Below, one piece after another: positions 7,017-15,644 of a stretch of DNA of 64,000 bases. The position numbers and the translations under genes were made by a program. The notes under the pieces are model-generated. The model searched no databases. It saw only the letters and a list, made by a program, of their open reading frames with translations, and was not told the DNA's origin. The stretch's first letter is position 1; the number at the start of each line of letters is the position of its first letter. Source of the DNA: Acidimicrobiales bacterium. GTDB taxonomy: Bacteria > Actinomycetota > Acidimicrobiia > Acidimicrobiales > Iamiaceae. The DNA lies in assembly GCA_030448105.1 (NCBI GenBank), contig JAUJNP010000002.1, positions 129,248 to 193,247 on the forward strand, in the 5' to 3' direction.

Positions 7017-9464
7017 ATGCAGGAAACGGGCCGCGGCTCCCATGTGGCGATGCTCGACCAGGGCGCGTTGCTGCGCGTCTCGGACGCCGTGGTGGTGCTC
7101 GACGGGGACGGGATGGTCACCCTCGTGAGCCCTGCCGTGGAGGAGGTCTTCGGCTGGCCGCCCGCCGACCTCCTCGGGACCGGCGCCATGCACCACGTCG
7201 CCGCCCAGGACCGTTCGGCCGTCCGCCACGCCCTCCGCCGGGTCCTGGAGGCGCCCGACTCGTGCACGCAGGTCACCTACCGGGTCCGGCGCGCCGATGA
7301 TGACGAGCGGTGGGTGGAGACCACGATCGTGAACCGGCTCGACGACCCGGAGGTGCGCGGCGTGGTCGCCACCAACCGCGACGTCACCGACCGCCACCGG
7401 GCCGAGGACCAGTTGCGGGCGAGCGAACGTCGGTTCCGGAAGCTGGTGCAGCACAGCTCGGACATCACCCTCGTGATCGACCGGGAGTTCCGGATGACGT
7501 GGGTGAGCCCGGCGGTCGAGCGGGTGCTCGGCCACGACCCCGATTCCCTGGTGGGCCTCGACGCCGCCGCCCTCCTGCACCCCGAGGACCTGGAGCGGGC
7601 CAAGGAGCGGATGGTCACGGTGCTGGCGGGCGGCCGGGTCCGGGGATCGCTGAACGCCAGGGTGGCCCACGCCGACGGCACCTGGCGCCACGTCGGTGTG
7701 GTCGCCACCGACCTCACCGACGACCCCGACGTCGGCGGCCTCCTCTTGAACGTCCGGGACATCACCGGGCGGGTCGAGGCACAGCAGGAGAGCGACCGTC
7801 TCGGGCGCATCATCGAGGCGACGAGCGATCTGGCGATCATCGCCGAGGCCGGCCGGGGGCTGACCTACCTGAACGCCGCCGGCCGCCAGTTCTTCGGTCT
7901 CGCCCCCGATGCCGATCCCAGCAGCCTGCAGCTCACCGAGAGGGTCCCCGCCTGGGTGCGTCACCTCTGGGACGTCGAGGTGCTGCCCGCCCTGCGTGTG
8001 GGCGGTCGCTGGTCGGGTGAGATGGCCGCCTTCGACCAGACCGGTAGCACCGTGCCGCTGTCGGCCGTGTTCAACAGCCACCGAGGCCCGGACGGGTCCA
8101 TCACCGGCGTGTCCGCCATCGCCCGGGACATGAGCGCCCAGAAGGACTTCGAGGCCCAGCTCGAGCACCAGGCCACCCACGACCCGCTCACCGGGCTGCC
8201 CAACCGCACCTTGCTGCTCGACCGGCTGACCATGGCCATCGGGCGCTCGGCCCGCAGCGGCCGATCGGTGGGCGTGCTCTTCCTCGACCTCGACCACTTC
8301 AAGGTGGTCAACGACAGCCTCGGCCACGGCTACGGCGATCAGCTCCTCGTGCGGGTGGCCGAGCGGATCTCGGCATGTCTGCGACCGGGGGACACCGTGG
8401 CCCGCTTCGGCGGCGACGAGTTCGTGGTGCTGTGCGAGGACCTAGTGGAGCCGACCGAGGCGTCCACCATCGCCGAGCGGGTGGCGGTGGCGGTGTCGAC
8501 GCCCGCCGCCCTCCACGACACCGAGGTGTTCATCACCGCCAGCATCGGCATCGCCGTGGCCGACTCGGCCGGCGCCGAGCCCGAGCACCTGTTGCGCGAC
8601 GCTGACGCCGCCATGTACCAGGCCAAGGACAAGGGCCGGTCGCGCACCGAGGTGTTCGACGCCCGGCTGCGGACCCGGGCGGTGGACCGCCTGGAGCTCG
8701 AGAACGCCCTCCGCCGCGCCGTCGACCGCCGGGAGATGACCGTCCACTACCAGCCCAAGGCGGACCTCGACAGCGGGGCCATCGTCGGCTTCGAGGCGCT
8801 GCTGCGGTGGGCCCACCCCGAGCGGGGCCTGCTCATGCCGGCGGACTTCCTGGGCATCGCCGAGGAGACCCGGCTCATCATCCCCATCGGCAACTGGGTG
8901 ACCAGGCAGGCGTGCCAGCTGCTGGCCCGCGCCCAGGCCCTCACCGGGCAGGCCGACCTGGCGGTGTGCATCAACCTGTCGGCCCGCCAGCTCTCCCATC
9001 CGCGCCTCGCCGAGGACGTGGCCGAGATCCTCACCGACACCGGCGTGGACCGCGGCACTGTCGTCCTGGAGATCACCGAGAGCGTGCTGATGGACGACGT
9101 CGAGCTGAGCCAGGCCACGCTCGAGCGGCTGAAGGATCTCGGCCTGCTCGTGGCCGTCGACGACTTCGGCACCGGGTACTCCTCGTTGGCGTACTTGCGC
9201 CGGTTCCCGGTGGACCTGCTCAAGGTCGACCGCACCTTCGTCGACGGGCTGGGCACCGATCCGAGCGACTCAGCCATCGTGGCCGCCGTCATCACGCTGG
9301 CCCACACCCTCGGCCAGCGGGCCATCGCCGAGGGGGTCGAGACCGCCGAGCAGCTCACCGAGCTGCGCCGGCTCGGCTGCGACATGGCCCAGGGCTACCT
9401 GCTCAGCCACCCCCTACCCGAGGCCGAGCTCCTCGATCTGTTGGCCACCAGTCCGCGGTTCTGA
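7017..9464 (+). CDS. PAS-PAS-PAS-GGDEF-EAL cyclic di-GMP turnover protein
   Basis: 815 residues and no membrane segment. Three PAS-type sensory domains occupy roughly residues 15-135, 145-265 and 265-385. The GGDEF domain has an intact GGDEF at 465-469 preceded by an RPGD inhibitory site. The EAL phosphodiesterase domain (EAL at 593-595) retains NLSARQL, EITES, VDDFGTGYSS, KVDRTFV and EGVET. Both synthesis and hydrolysis of c-di-GMP are therefore possible, with the PAS domains presumably choosing. The ATG at 7017 has GGAG five bases upstream and a purine-rich stretch beyond; an upstream reading from 6624 would run over plsY and is a shadow. Confidence 0.94.
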   Translation: MQETGRGSHVAMLDQGALLRVSDAVVVLDGDGMVTLVSPAVEEVFGWPPADLLGTGAMHHVAAQDRSAVRHALRRVLEAPDSCTQVTYRVRRADDDERWVETTIVNRLDDPEVRGVVATNRDVTDRHRAEDQLRASERRFRKLVQHSSDITLVIDREFRMTWVSPAVERVLGHDPDSLVGLDAAALLHPEDLERAKERMVTVLAGGRVRGSLNARVAHADGTWRHVGVVATDLTDDPDVGGLLLNVRDITGRVEAQQESDRLGRIIEATSDLAIIAEAGRGLTYLNAAGRQFFGLAPDADPSSLQLTERVPAWVRHLWDVEVLPALRVGGRWSGEMAAFDQTGSTVPLSAVFNSHRGPDGSITGVSAIARDMSAQKDFEAQLEHQATHDPLTGLPNRTLLLDRLTMAIGRSARSGRSVGVLFLDLDHFKVVNDSLGHGYGDQLLVRVAERISACLRPGDTVARFGGDEFVVLCEDLVEPTEASTIAERVAVAVSTPAALHDTEVFITASIGIAVADSAGAEPEHLLRDADAAMYQAKDKGRSRTEVFDARLRTRAVDRLELENALRRAVDRREMTVHYQPKADLDSGAIVGFEALLRWAHPERGLLMPADFLGIAEETRLIIPIGNWVTRQACQLLARAQALTGQADLAVCINLSARQLSHPRLAEDVAEILTDTGVDRGTVVLEITESVLMDDVELSQATLERLKDLGLLVAVDDFGTGYSSLAYLRRFPVDLLKVDRTFVDGLGTDPSDSAIVAAVITLAHTLGQRAIAEGVETAEQLTELRRLGCDMAQGYLLSHPLPEAELLDLLATSPRF

Positions 9465-9478
9465 CGGGGTGCTGGCGG

Positions 9479-9497
9479 GCGAGCGCCTCCGGCTCGC
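9479..9497. terminator. Short GC hairpin between convergent genes
   Basis: GCGAGC at 9479-9484 pairs with GCTCGC at 9492-9497 around a 7-base loop. It lies between the stop codons of two convergent genes, which fits a bidirectional terminator, but there is no T tract. Confidence 0.35.
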
Positions 9498-9508
9498 TGC
9501 CCCGTCGC

Positions 9509-10192
9509 TCACACCCGCGCGTAGAGAGCCAGCGCCTCGGCCGCCTGGCGACGGGTGACGCCCGGTTCGCCCGCCACGGCCTCCAGCCATGGCGGTCGCA
9601 CCACGGCGGCCACCGCCACCGGCGTGTCGAGGCCCGAGAGCTGGACCGCCTGGCGCACGTAGGTCAGGGCGTAGTCGGGCGGGCGCACGTCCCGCGAGAG
9701 CTCGAGGAGGGCGAAGGGGTCGGGGATCGTTCCGTCGGCCGCGGGCGGCGACAGCGCCGACGGCGAGCCTGGGCTGGCGCCACCACCCGCCAGCCCGGGA
9801 CCGTCGGCCAGCACCGCTCCCCGCACGACGGTGGGCCGGGCGCCGGCGAGCAGCAGGGCGACGTAGGCGCCGAGGCCACGGCCGTGGACGGTCACCTCCC
9901 CCAGCTCCCACAGCGCGGCGTCGGCGTCGGCCATGAGGATCTCGGCGGTGTAGCCGCCTCCGGGAGGCACCGTCGACGCCCCGTGGCCGACGAAGTCGAG
10001 GCCCCACACCGGGCCCGGCCAGGCCACCAGCTCGGGAGGCACGGCGTCGGGGGTGCGCTCGCCGAGCCCGTGCAGCAGCAGCAGCGGCCGGCCGTCGCCC
10101 CGGTCGCGCAGGCGGTGGAGCGCCAGTCGGGCCTTGCCGTGAACCAGCACCACCTTCGCCTCGCCGGAGGCCGAGCCAACTGGGATCCTCAC
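9509..10192 (-). CDS. Alpha/beta-hydrolase-fold protein lacking the catalytic serine
   Basis: A 227-residue protein starting at the GTG at 10192, which overlaps the stop of the upstream hydrolase (GTGA). The fold is recognisable: LLLLHGLGE oxyanion strand, WGLDFVGHGAS loop, and the nucleophile elbow VHGRGLGAYVALLL. At the elbow the usual G-x-S-x-G reads G-R-G-L-G, so the nucleophile is glycine. No histidine follows in the last 35 residues either. It is probably not a hydrolase but a partner or binding protein. Coupling to an intact homologue just upstream suggests a pair that works together. Confidence 0.85.
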   Translation of the reverse strand: MRIPVGSASGEAKVVLVHGKARLALHRLRDRGDGRPLLLLHGLGERTPDAVPPELVAWPGPVWGLDFVGHGASTVPPGGGYTAEILMADADAALWELGEVTVHGRGLGAYVALLLAGARPTVVRGAVLADGPGLAGGGASPGSPSALSPPAADGTIPDPFALLELSRDVRPPDYALTYVRQAVQLSGLDTPVAVAAVVRPPWLEAVAGEPGVTRRQAAEALALYARV

Positions 10193-11109
10193 GACAGGAA
10201 GTCCAGCACCAGGTCGGCCACCGCCTGGGGCTTCTCGATGTGCACGAAGTGGCCGGTGCCGTCGAGGGGCACGAAGCGCCCCCCCAGCGGCAGGTACGGG
10301 TAGATGTCGGATGGCCGGGTCCCCCAGCCCATGGCCTCGACCTCGAGCCCGAGCACGCAGAGCACCGGCATGCCGAGCGAGGGCAGCCGCCACATGGACC
10401 ACTCAGGCCGCCACGGTCCGAACCCACCCATGCGCATGCTCGGGTCGATCTTCCACCGCCAGCCGTCGGGATCACAGCGAGCGCCGATGGTGACGAGGTA
10501 GCGCAACCACTCGATCGACAGGCGGGGGTTCATGCGCTGGCGCCGCTCGGCCAGCTCGTCGATCGTGCCGGGGCGACGCTCGGCGGCGGCGGACCGGCGC
10601 CGGTGGTCGAGCCAACCGGTGAGCTCGGCCGCCAGGAGGCTGGTGCGGGTGTGCTCGGCCACGTCGGGCCAGCTGCGGTCCGAGGGGAGGCCGTCGAGGT
10701 TCACCAGTGCTCGCACCCGGTGGGGGCAGGCCTCGGCCAGTTGCAGGGCCAGGGCGCCGCCCTTGCTGTGGCCGAGCAGGGCCACTGGTGCGGACCCGAT
10801 GGAGTCGAGCACGGCCAACGCGTCGCGAACGTCGGCTTCCCAGCTGTAGAGGACGGCGTGGTCGGAGTCGCCGTGGCCGCGCATGTCCCAGGCCACCACC
10901 CGCCACCCGGCGTCGGCCACCAGCGGCGCGAAGGCGTCGAAGGTGCCGGCGAAGTCGAAGCCGCCGTGGGCGAAGGCGATGGCGGGCGCCCCGGGGTCGC
11001 CCCACTCCACCACGGCCAGCCGCACGCCGCCGGCGTCCACCTCCCGGTGGCGGTCCGGGCGACGGGCTCCCGGGTAGGAGACCGTCTCGGCGGTGGCAAG
11101 GTCAGCCAT
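10189..11109 (-). CDS. Alpha/beta-hydrolase
   Basis: 306 residues. The N-terminal strand reads AIAFAHGGFDFAGTFDAF, followed by AWDMRGHGDSD and the nucleophile elbow LLGHSKGGALAL with serine intact. The histidine is in LDGTGHFVHIEKP near the C-terminus. A cap of about 80 residues lies between. The family covers esterases, epoxide hydrolases and C-C hydrolases, and the substrate cannot be read from sequence. The ATG at 11109 lies six bases after TAGGGT, so the message is likely leaderless. The downstream gene overlaps its stop by four bases and encodes a homologue without a nucleophile. Confidence 0.92.
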   Translation of the reverse strand: MADLATAETVSYPGARRPDRHREVDAGGVRLAVVEWGDPGAPAIAFAHGGFDFAGTFDAFAPLVADAGWRVVAWDMRGHGDSDHAVLYSWEADVRDALAVLDSIGSAPVALLGHSKGGALALQLAEACPHRVRALVNLDGLPSDRSWPDVAEHTRTSLLAAELTGWLDHRRRSAAAERRPGTIDELAERRQRMNPRLSIEWLRYLVTIGARCDPDGWRWKIDPSMRMGGFGPWRPEWSMWRLPSLGMPVLCVLGLEVEAMGWGTRPSDIYPYLPLGGRFVPLDGTGHFVHIEKPQAVADLVLDFLS

Positions 11110-11115
11110 CGACTC

Positions 11116-11121
11116 ACCCTA
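11116..11121 (-). promoter_or_regulatory. -10 box TAGGGT of the hydrolase pair (leaderless)
   Basis: Hexamer with a six-base gap to the ATG at 11109. Confidence 0.55.
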
Positions 11122-11182
11122 GGACCGCCTTGACCCGTGGGTCAGGTTCCGGCTCCAGGCCCGGCGGTAGGCTCGGCGCTCT

Positions 11183-12534
11183 GTGAGCACCATCGCCGCC
11201 CGCTTCCGGCCCCGGGGGGCGAGAGGCCACCGCAACCTGCTCACCGGTTCCGCGGTGCTGGTGATGGGAGCGGCCATCCAGGCCCTGTCGGGAGCAGTGT
11301 TCTGGCTCATCGCCGCCCGCCTCGACCTGCAGGCCGACGTGGGCAGCGCCGGCAAGCTCTTCACCTCCGTGCTCTTCGTCACCTACCTGGCCGGGCTCGG
11401 TCTCCCGGTGGCGCTGGCCCGCTACGCCGCCGGGCGGAGCGCCGCATCCGACGTCACCTTCACCTGGGGCGCCCTCGCCACCACCGCCGCCGCCGTGGTG
11501 CTCGGCTCGGGCTACGTGGCCCTGTTCCACGGGTCGGCCACCGGCGTGCTGAGCGACTTCCACCCGGTGCTCGGCCCCGCCGTGTTCGCGGTGATGGTCG
11601 CGGGGGCGGCGCTGTCGATGATCGTCGACGTCCGCTGCATGACCGCCCGCCGTTGGAACCTCGTCCTCGCCCGCATCGCCATCGTCGGCCTGGTCCGGTT
11701 CCCCCTCCTGTTCCTGTTCCGCGAGCACGAGCACCGGGCGCTGTGGCTGTTCGTGAAGCGCGGCGGGCCCGTCGCCCTCTCCGGCCTGGTCGGCGCCGCC
11801 TTCGCCCCCCGCCTGGCCGGGGGCTGCACCGTCTCGGCCCCCGGCCCGGCACCGCCCCGGCCGCGCTGCGCTACGCCGGCGTCAACTACGTGTCGACGCT
11901 CGCCTACCAGGCCCCCTACTTCCTGCTCCCGGTCATCGTCCTGGCCAACGTGACCAACGACGCCTACGCCAGCTTCAACGTGGCCTGGGGCATCGTGGCG
12001 GTGGCGTTCTACGTTCCCACCGCCATCGGCCAGGCCCTCCTGGCCGAGGGCGGGCGCGACGGTGCCCACGTCCACGCCCAGGTGCGCCTGGCCATGGTCC
12101 TCGCCCTCGGGCTCATGGCCGCCGGCGCCGCCGCCGCCTTCCTGGGCAACGACGTGGTCACCTCGGTCTACGGCGGCCAGTACGCCGCCGCCGCGCGGGT
12201 GCTGCCGGCCATGGTCGCGGCCGGCGTGCCGTGGGCGGTCACCTCGCTGTACCTGTCGGAGGTGCGGATCCTGCATCGCCACCTGGCCACCGTGGCCATC
12301 ACCGCCACCCTCACCGCCGCCATCGTGGTGCCGGCCCTGGTGCTCGTCCCCGATGACGGCATAGACGGTGCCAGCGCCGCCTGGTTGATCGGCAACCTGC
12401 TGGCGGGAGCGACCGCCATGGTGGCGGTCCGCCTCAGCCGCTGGCGCGGCTCGACCGACCCGTCGCTGGCCGAGCCCGACACCGCGGCCGAGGCCACCGA
12501 GGTGGGCATCACCCTGGCCGAGAGCTCGGCCTAG
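11183..12534 (+). pseudogene. Polysaccharide flippase (MOP/Wzx-like), split by a frameshift
   Basis: Two frames together encode one multi-helix membrane protein of about 450 residues, the normal length for lipid-linked oligosaccharide flippases. The first part runs from the GTG at 11183 (NLLTGSAVLVMGAAIQALSG onwards) to about 11820. The second continues in another frame with ALRYAGVNYVSTLAYQAPY to the stop at 12534. The change fits a missing base in the G run at 11819-11823; restoring it gives a continuous RLAGG-LHRLGPRPG. It could be a sequencing error or a real lesion; no slippery heptamer plus structure suggests programmed shifting. The GTG lies nine bases after TAGGCT (11168-11173). Confidence 0.8.
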
Positions 12535-12564
12535 ACGTCCACACGGGCAGGCGGGTCAGGCGGG

Positions 12565-13536
12565 TCAGGCGGAGGCGGCCACCGGCTGGCGATCGGCGAC
12601 ATCGTCGACGTCGTGGTCGCCGGCGGTCCGAGCCGCCTGTTCCGCCCAGCGCTCGACCATGCGGCGCCCGGCCCGGCCGATGCGACCAATCCGGATGACG
12701 AGGCGCTGGCGGTCGGCCTCGGCCTCGGGGGTGAGGCCCTCGACCGCCTCCACCTCCCAGTGGCGCAGTACCACCGGGACCAGGATCTGGTCGTGGTGGA
12801 CGCTCAGGTCGTAGATCCCGGCCTTGGCGATGGCCAGGGCGTGATCGCCGAAGTCGACGATCCCGGTGCCGGGCATCTCGAAGCCCCGCACCTGGCGCTC
12901 GATGGCCGAGATGGTCGCCGACGGGTCCACCTCGAGGGCGGCCGTCACCAGGTCGCGGTAGAAGAGGAAGTGCAGGTTCTCGTCGGCGGCGACGCGGGCC
13001 ATGACCTCGTAGCCGGCCCGATCGGTGAGCAGCTTGCCCGTGCTGCGGTGGGCTATGCGGGTGGCCAGCTCCTGGAGGGCCACGTAGACGAGGCCGTCCA
13101 CCGCGTGCTCGGGGTCGGGCACCACCCCGTGGCTCACCTGGTGCATGCGGGCCCGCTCGAGGGCCACCGGGTCCACCGCTCCCGTCACCGTGAGGTAGTC
13201 CCGGATCACGATCGAGTGGCGCCCCTCCTCCGCCGTCCAGCGGCGGGCCCACTCCCCCCATGGCCCGTCGGCGCCGAACATCCGGTCGATGGTGTGGAAG
13301 TAGTAGGGCAGGTTGTCTTCGGTGAGGAGGTTGACGAACAACGCGCTGCGGACCCCGGGCGCCACCGGATAGGTGTCGGGCTCCCACTCGGAGTTGGGAT
13401 CGGCCTCGACGGCGCGGGTCCACGGGACGAGCTGGTGAGGGAACCACTCCTTGGTGGTGGCCAGATGGCGCTCGAGGAGCTGGACCACCTTGGGCGTGAG
13501 GGCGTGCAGGAGGGCGGCGTCGGTCCCGGTTGGCAT
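12565..13536 (-). CDS. Soluble acyl-ACP desaturase (ferritin-like, DesA/FA_desaturase_2)
   Basis: 323 residues. It introduces a double bond into an acyl carrier protein-bound fatty acid using a carboxylate-bridged di-iron centre. Both iron-binding motifs are present: EEGRH at 103-107 (WTAEEGRHS) and DENLH near residue 190 (VAADENLHF). The N-terminal region matches the plant-type/actinobacterial desaturase lead (LERHLATTKEWFPHQL). The ATG at 13536 is six bases downstream of TAGGCT, so the transcript is probably leaderless. An imperfect palindrome typical of TetR-type operators covers that box. No ferredoxin gene is close. Confidence 0.92.
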   Translation of the reverse strand: MPTGTDAALLHALTPKVVQLLERHLATTKEWFPHQLVPWTRAVEADPNSEWEPDTYPVAPGVRSALFVNLLTEDNLPYYFHTIDRMFGADGPWGEWARRWTAEEGRHSIVIRDYLTVTGAVDPVALERARMHQVSHGVVPDPEHAVDGLVYVALQELATRIAHRSTGKLLTDRAGYEVMARVAADENLHFLFYRDLVTAALEVDPSATISAIERQVRGFEMPGTGIVDFGDHALAIAKAGIYDLSVHHDQILVPVVLRHWEVEAVEGLTPEAEADRQRLVIRIGRIGRAGRRMVERWAEQAARTAGDHDVDDVADRQPVAASA

Positions 13537-13544
13537 CCGGGCAG

Positions 13545-13564
13545 CCTACCGACCAGTAGGTAGG
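13545..13564. promoter_or_regulatory. Imperfect palindrome overlapping the desaturase -10 box (candidate TetR-type operator)
   Basis: CCTACC at 13545-13550 faces GGTAGG at 13559-13564 across an eight-base partly symmetric centre. On the minus strand the -10 box TAGGCT (13548-13543) lies inside the left arm, six bases from the desaturase ATG. A repressor here would block the promoter directly. The regulator is unknown. Confidence 0.5.
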
Positions 13565-13583
13565 GAAGCGTGCCCCGGGGCGC

Positions 13584-14351
13584 CTAGCGAGGTCGGGCCG
13601 CGCCGATGCGGTCGGCCAGCCAGCGGGCGTCGGTGACGGCGTGGCCCTCGTAGTCGTTGTTGAAGTAGGCGTAGGCATCGACGCCTTGCTCCAGCCAGGC
13701 GGCGAGGCGGCGAGCGGGCCGCCACAGACGACCGCCGCCGTAGCGGCCCCAGTACTTGCGCTCCAGGGCGGCCGGGCCGTGGAAGCGCACGTAGGTCCAG
13801 TCCGTGGTCAGCTCCCAGGGGTGGTCGGCCAGCAGGTCGTGGATGCAGAGGGCGGCGCCGTGGCGGGCCAGCACCTCGAAGGTGTCGTCGTGGAGCCATG
13901 ACCGCTCCCGCAGCTCCACCGCCCAGCGCATGCCGCGGGGGGCCACCGTCAGGAACTCGTCGAGCCGTTCGGTGTTGCGCCGCCACCGGGGCGGGAGCTG
14001 CACCAGGGTCGGCCCGAGGGCTGCTCCCAGCCGCTGCGCCCGGTCGAGGTGGTTCGGCAGCCAAGAGGCGGCGTCGCGCAGCTTCATGCGGTGCGATCCG
14101 AACTGACCGAGCTTCAGCGCGTAGGTGAAGCCCTCCGGTGCCTGTGCCGCCCAGCCCTCCACCGTGGTCGCCGGGGGCAGCCGGTAGAACGTGTTGTTGA
14201 TCTCCACGGTGTCGAGCAACGTGGCGTAGTGCTCGAACCAGCGGCGCTGGGGCAGCTCGGCCGGGTACACGATCCCCCGCCAGTCCTTGTACATCCAGCC
14301 CGAGCAACCCACGTGGGCCCGCCCGGGGATGGGCTGATCTCCGCGGGGCAC
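13584..14351 (-). CDS. DUF72 family protein (TIM-barrel-like)
   Basis: The 255-residue protein matches the DUF72 family by its N-terminal GCSGWMYKDWRG, the EINNTFYRLPP stretch, and the C-terminal YAYFNNDYEGHAVTDA. The fold is a TIM barrel and the biochemical function of the family is not settled. The GTG at 14351 was chosen because a TAGGCA box lies seven bases upstream, in the common leaderless arrangement here, and because a longer reading to 14492 would overlap the Hsp20 remnant. It is separated from the desaturase operator by about 20 bases. Confidence 0.88.
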   Translation of the reverse strand: MPRGDQPIPGRAHVGCSGWMYKDWRGIVYPAELPQRRWFEHYATLLDTVEINNTFYRLPPATTVEGWAAQAPEGFTYALKLGQFGSHRMKLRDAASWLPNHLDRAQRLGAALGPTLVQLPPRWRRNTERLDEFLTVAPRGMRWAVELRERSWLHDDTFEVLARHGAALCIHDLLADHPWELTTDWTYVRFHGPAALERKYWGRYGGGRLWRPARRLAAWLEQGVDAYAYFNNDYEGHAVTDARWLADRIGAARPR

Positions 14352-14358
14352 GGCCGTC

Positions 14359-14364
14359 TGCCTA
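14359..14364 (-). promoter_or_regulatory. Putative -10 box TAGGCA for the DUF72 gene
   Basis: One base off TANNNT, with a seven-base gap to the GTG at 14351. Confidence 0.4.
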
Positions 14365-14421
14365 CCCGTTCCTGTGGCCGGCAGCCCGCTCGACCGGGGC
14401 TGGCCGAGGGGCTCGAGGAGC

Positions 14422-14631
14422 TCAGCTGACCCGCACCTCGATGCGCCGGGGACGGTCACGCTCGGGCTTGGGGGCCCGGACGGTGAGCACACCCTGCTCC
14501 ATCGACGCGGTCACCCCTTCCTCGTCGGTGGCGCCGGGCAGAACCACCTCGTAGCGGAACCGCCCGACCACACGGGTGCGGCGGCGAAGGATGCCGGCTC
14601 GCTCGCGCTCCTTGCGCTCGCCGGTCACCAC
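14422..14631 (-). pseudogene. Hsp20/alpha-crystallin C-terminal remnant
   Basis: The 69 codons read like the second half of a small heat-shock protein: VTGERKERERAG, then GRFRYEVVLPGA and GVLTVRAPKPE, the last corresponding to the conserved A-x-x-x-G-V-L-T signature. The first half of the crystallin domain is missing. The frame is closed by a TGA at 14656-14658, and the in-frame codons between that stop and the GTG at 14631 (LAGQQL) still fit the family. It is therefore a 5'-truncated gene rather than a short one. Expression as a 69-residue peptide is possible but it could not form the usual dimer. Confidence 0.75.
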
Positions 14632-14814
14632 GAGCTGCTGGCCGGCGAGACCTCCTCAGGGTCTGGCTGTCGGGTTGTCAACCGCCGGGGCGATGAGGGC
14701 CCGACACCGCTTTTCGACAACCGGGCCCCGGCGCTCTATTCCGACCCAGGCAGAAATTTTGCGGCCCGCGGCACGGCGCGAGAGCGGCCAGCAGCACGGT
14801 GCGAGACTGGCCTC

Positions 14815-15603
14815 GTGCTCGTCCACGTCGTCGCCGACTACGGCTATGGCGACCTCGCGTTCGCCGAGGTCCGCCAGCGCCTGGCCACCCACCTGCCCGA
14901 CAGCCACGTGGTGGTCACCCCGGTGCCCGCCTTCGACACGGTGAGCGCCGGCTTCTGCGCCGCTCAGCTCGCCCTCACCGACGGGCCGACCGAGCGCCTC
15001 GTGTACACCAACGTGGCCCCCCGCGGCGACGAGCCCGACCCGCGTCCCGGCAACCAGGGCGAGCGCCTGGTGGCGGCCCGGGTCGACGGTGGTGCGATGG
15101 TCGTCGGCGTCAACGCCGGGCACTGCTTCTCGTTCCTCCGGGAGGCCGGGGCGGTGGTAGTGGAGGTCGACGTGGGCGACGCCGGCTCCCAGTTCCGCTC
15201 CCGGGACCTCTTCCCTCCGGTGGTGGCCGAGCTGGCCCGAGGGGACGGCGGCCGGCTCGGCGAGGAGCTGGACGACGACCTCGTGCCGCCCTCGCCGGAG
15301 CGAGCGGTGGCCTACGTGGACGGCTACGGCAACCTGAAGACCACCTGGACCGAGGCGCCGGCCGAGGTGGGGGACGGCGTCGAGGTGAGCATCGGCGGGG
15401 TCAGCGCCCCCGCCCGGGTCTCCGACGGCACCTTCGCCGTCCGCGAGGGCGAGATGTCGTTCGCGCCCGGGAGCAGCGGCTGGAACGGTCCCAGGGGCGA
15501 GGTGCGCTTCTACGAGCTGCTGCTCCGGGGGGCGAACGCGGCCGACCGCCTCGGGAACCCCAGGGCGGGTGCCCCTGTGGAGGTGCGGGCCACGGGTCGC
15601 TGA
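14815..15603 (+). CDS. SAM hydroxide adenosyltransferase / SAM-hydrolase family protein (DUF62)
   Basis: 262 residues. The family cleaves S-adenosylmethionine with water (or halide in fluorinases) to adenosine and methionine. Family landmarks in order: N-terminal VADYGYGD (usual TDFG..D), LVYTNVAPRGDEP, VVGVNAGHCFSFL, FRSRDLFPPVVAELARG, and in the C-terminal domain YVDGYGNLKTT. The first aspartate motif is slightly divergent. GTG at 14815 is the first start after the upstream stop-free region that leaves the conserved N-terminus intact. It is a single gene, convergent with the FadD gene. Confidence 0.85.
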   Translation: MLVHVVADYGYGDLAFAEVRQRLATHLPDSHVVVTPVPAFDTVSAGFCAAQLALTDGPTERLVYTNVAPRGDEPDPRPGNQGERLVAARVDGGAMVVGVNAGHCFSFLREAGAVVVEVDVGDAGSQFRSRDLFPPVVAELARGDGGRLGEELDDDLVPPSPERAVAYVDGYGNLKTTWTEAPAEVGDGVEVSIGGVSAPARVSDGTFAVREGEMSFAPGSSGWNGPRGEVRFYELLLRGANAADRLGNPRAGAPVEVRATGR

Positions 15604-15611
15604 CCCCAGAT

Positions 15612-15644
15612 CGGTTGACCGTCGGTTGACCCTCAGTTGACCGT
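15612..15644. repeat. Three tandem 11-bp repeats at a convergent gene junction
   Basis: Units CGGTTGACCGT, CGGTTGACCCT and CAGTTGACCGT lie end to end at 15612, 15623 and 15634. The stop codon of the FadD gene (15633-15635) falls in the array, so its last residues TVN are repeat-encoded. Confidence 0.85.

Noticed and set aside
10000..10402. Longer start for the serine-less hydrolase up to 10402
   Set aside because: It would overlap the active hydrolase by 200 bases; the GTGA overlap at 10189-10192 is the usual coupling here.
11819..11823. Programmed ribosomal frameshift in the flippase gene
   Set aside because: No slippery heptamer with a following structure was recognised; a base loss in the G run explains it more simply.
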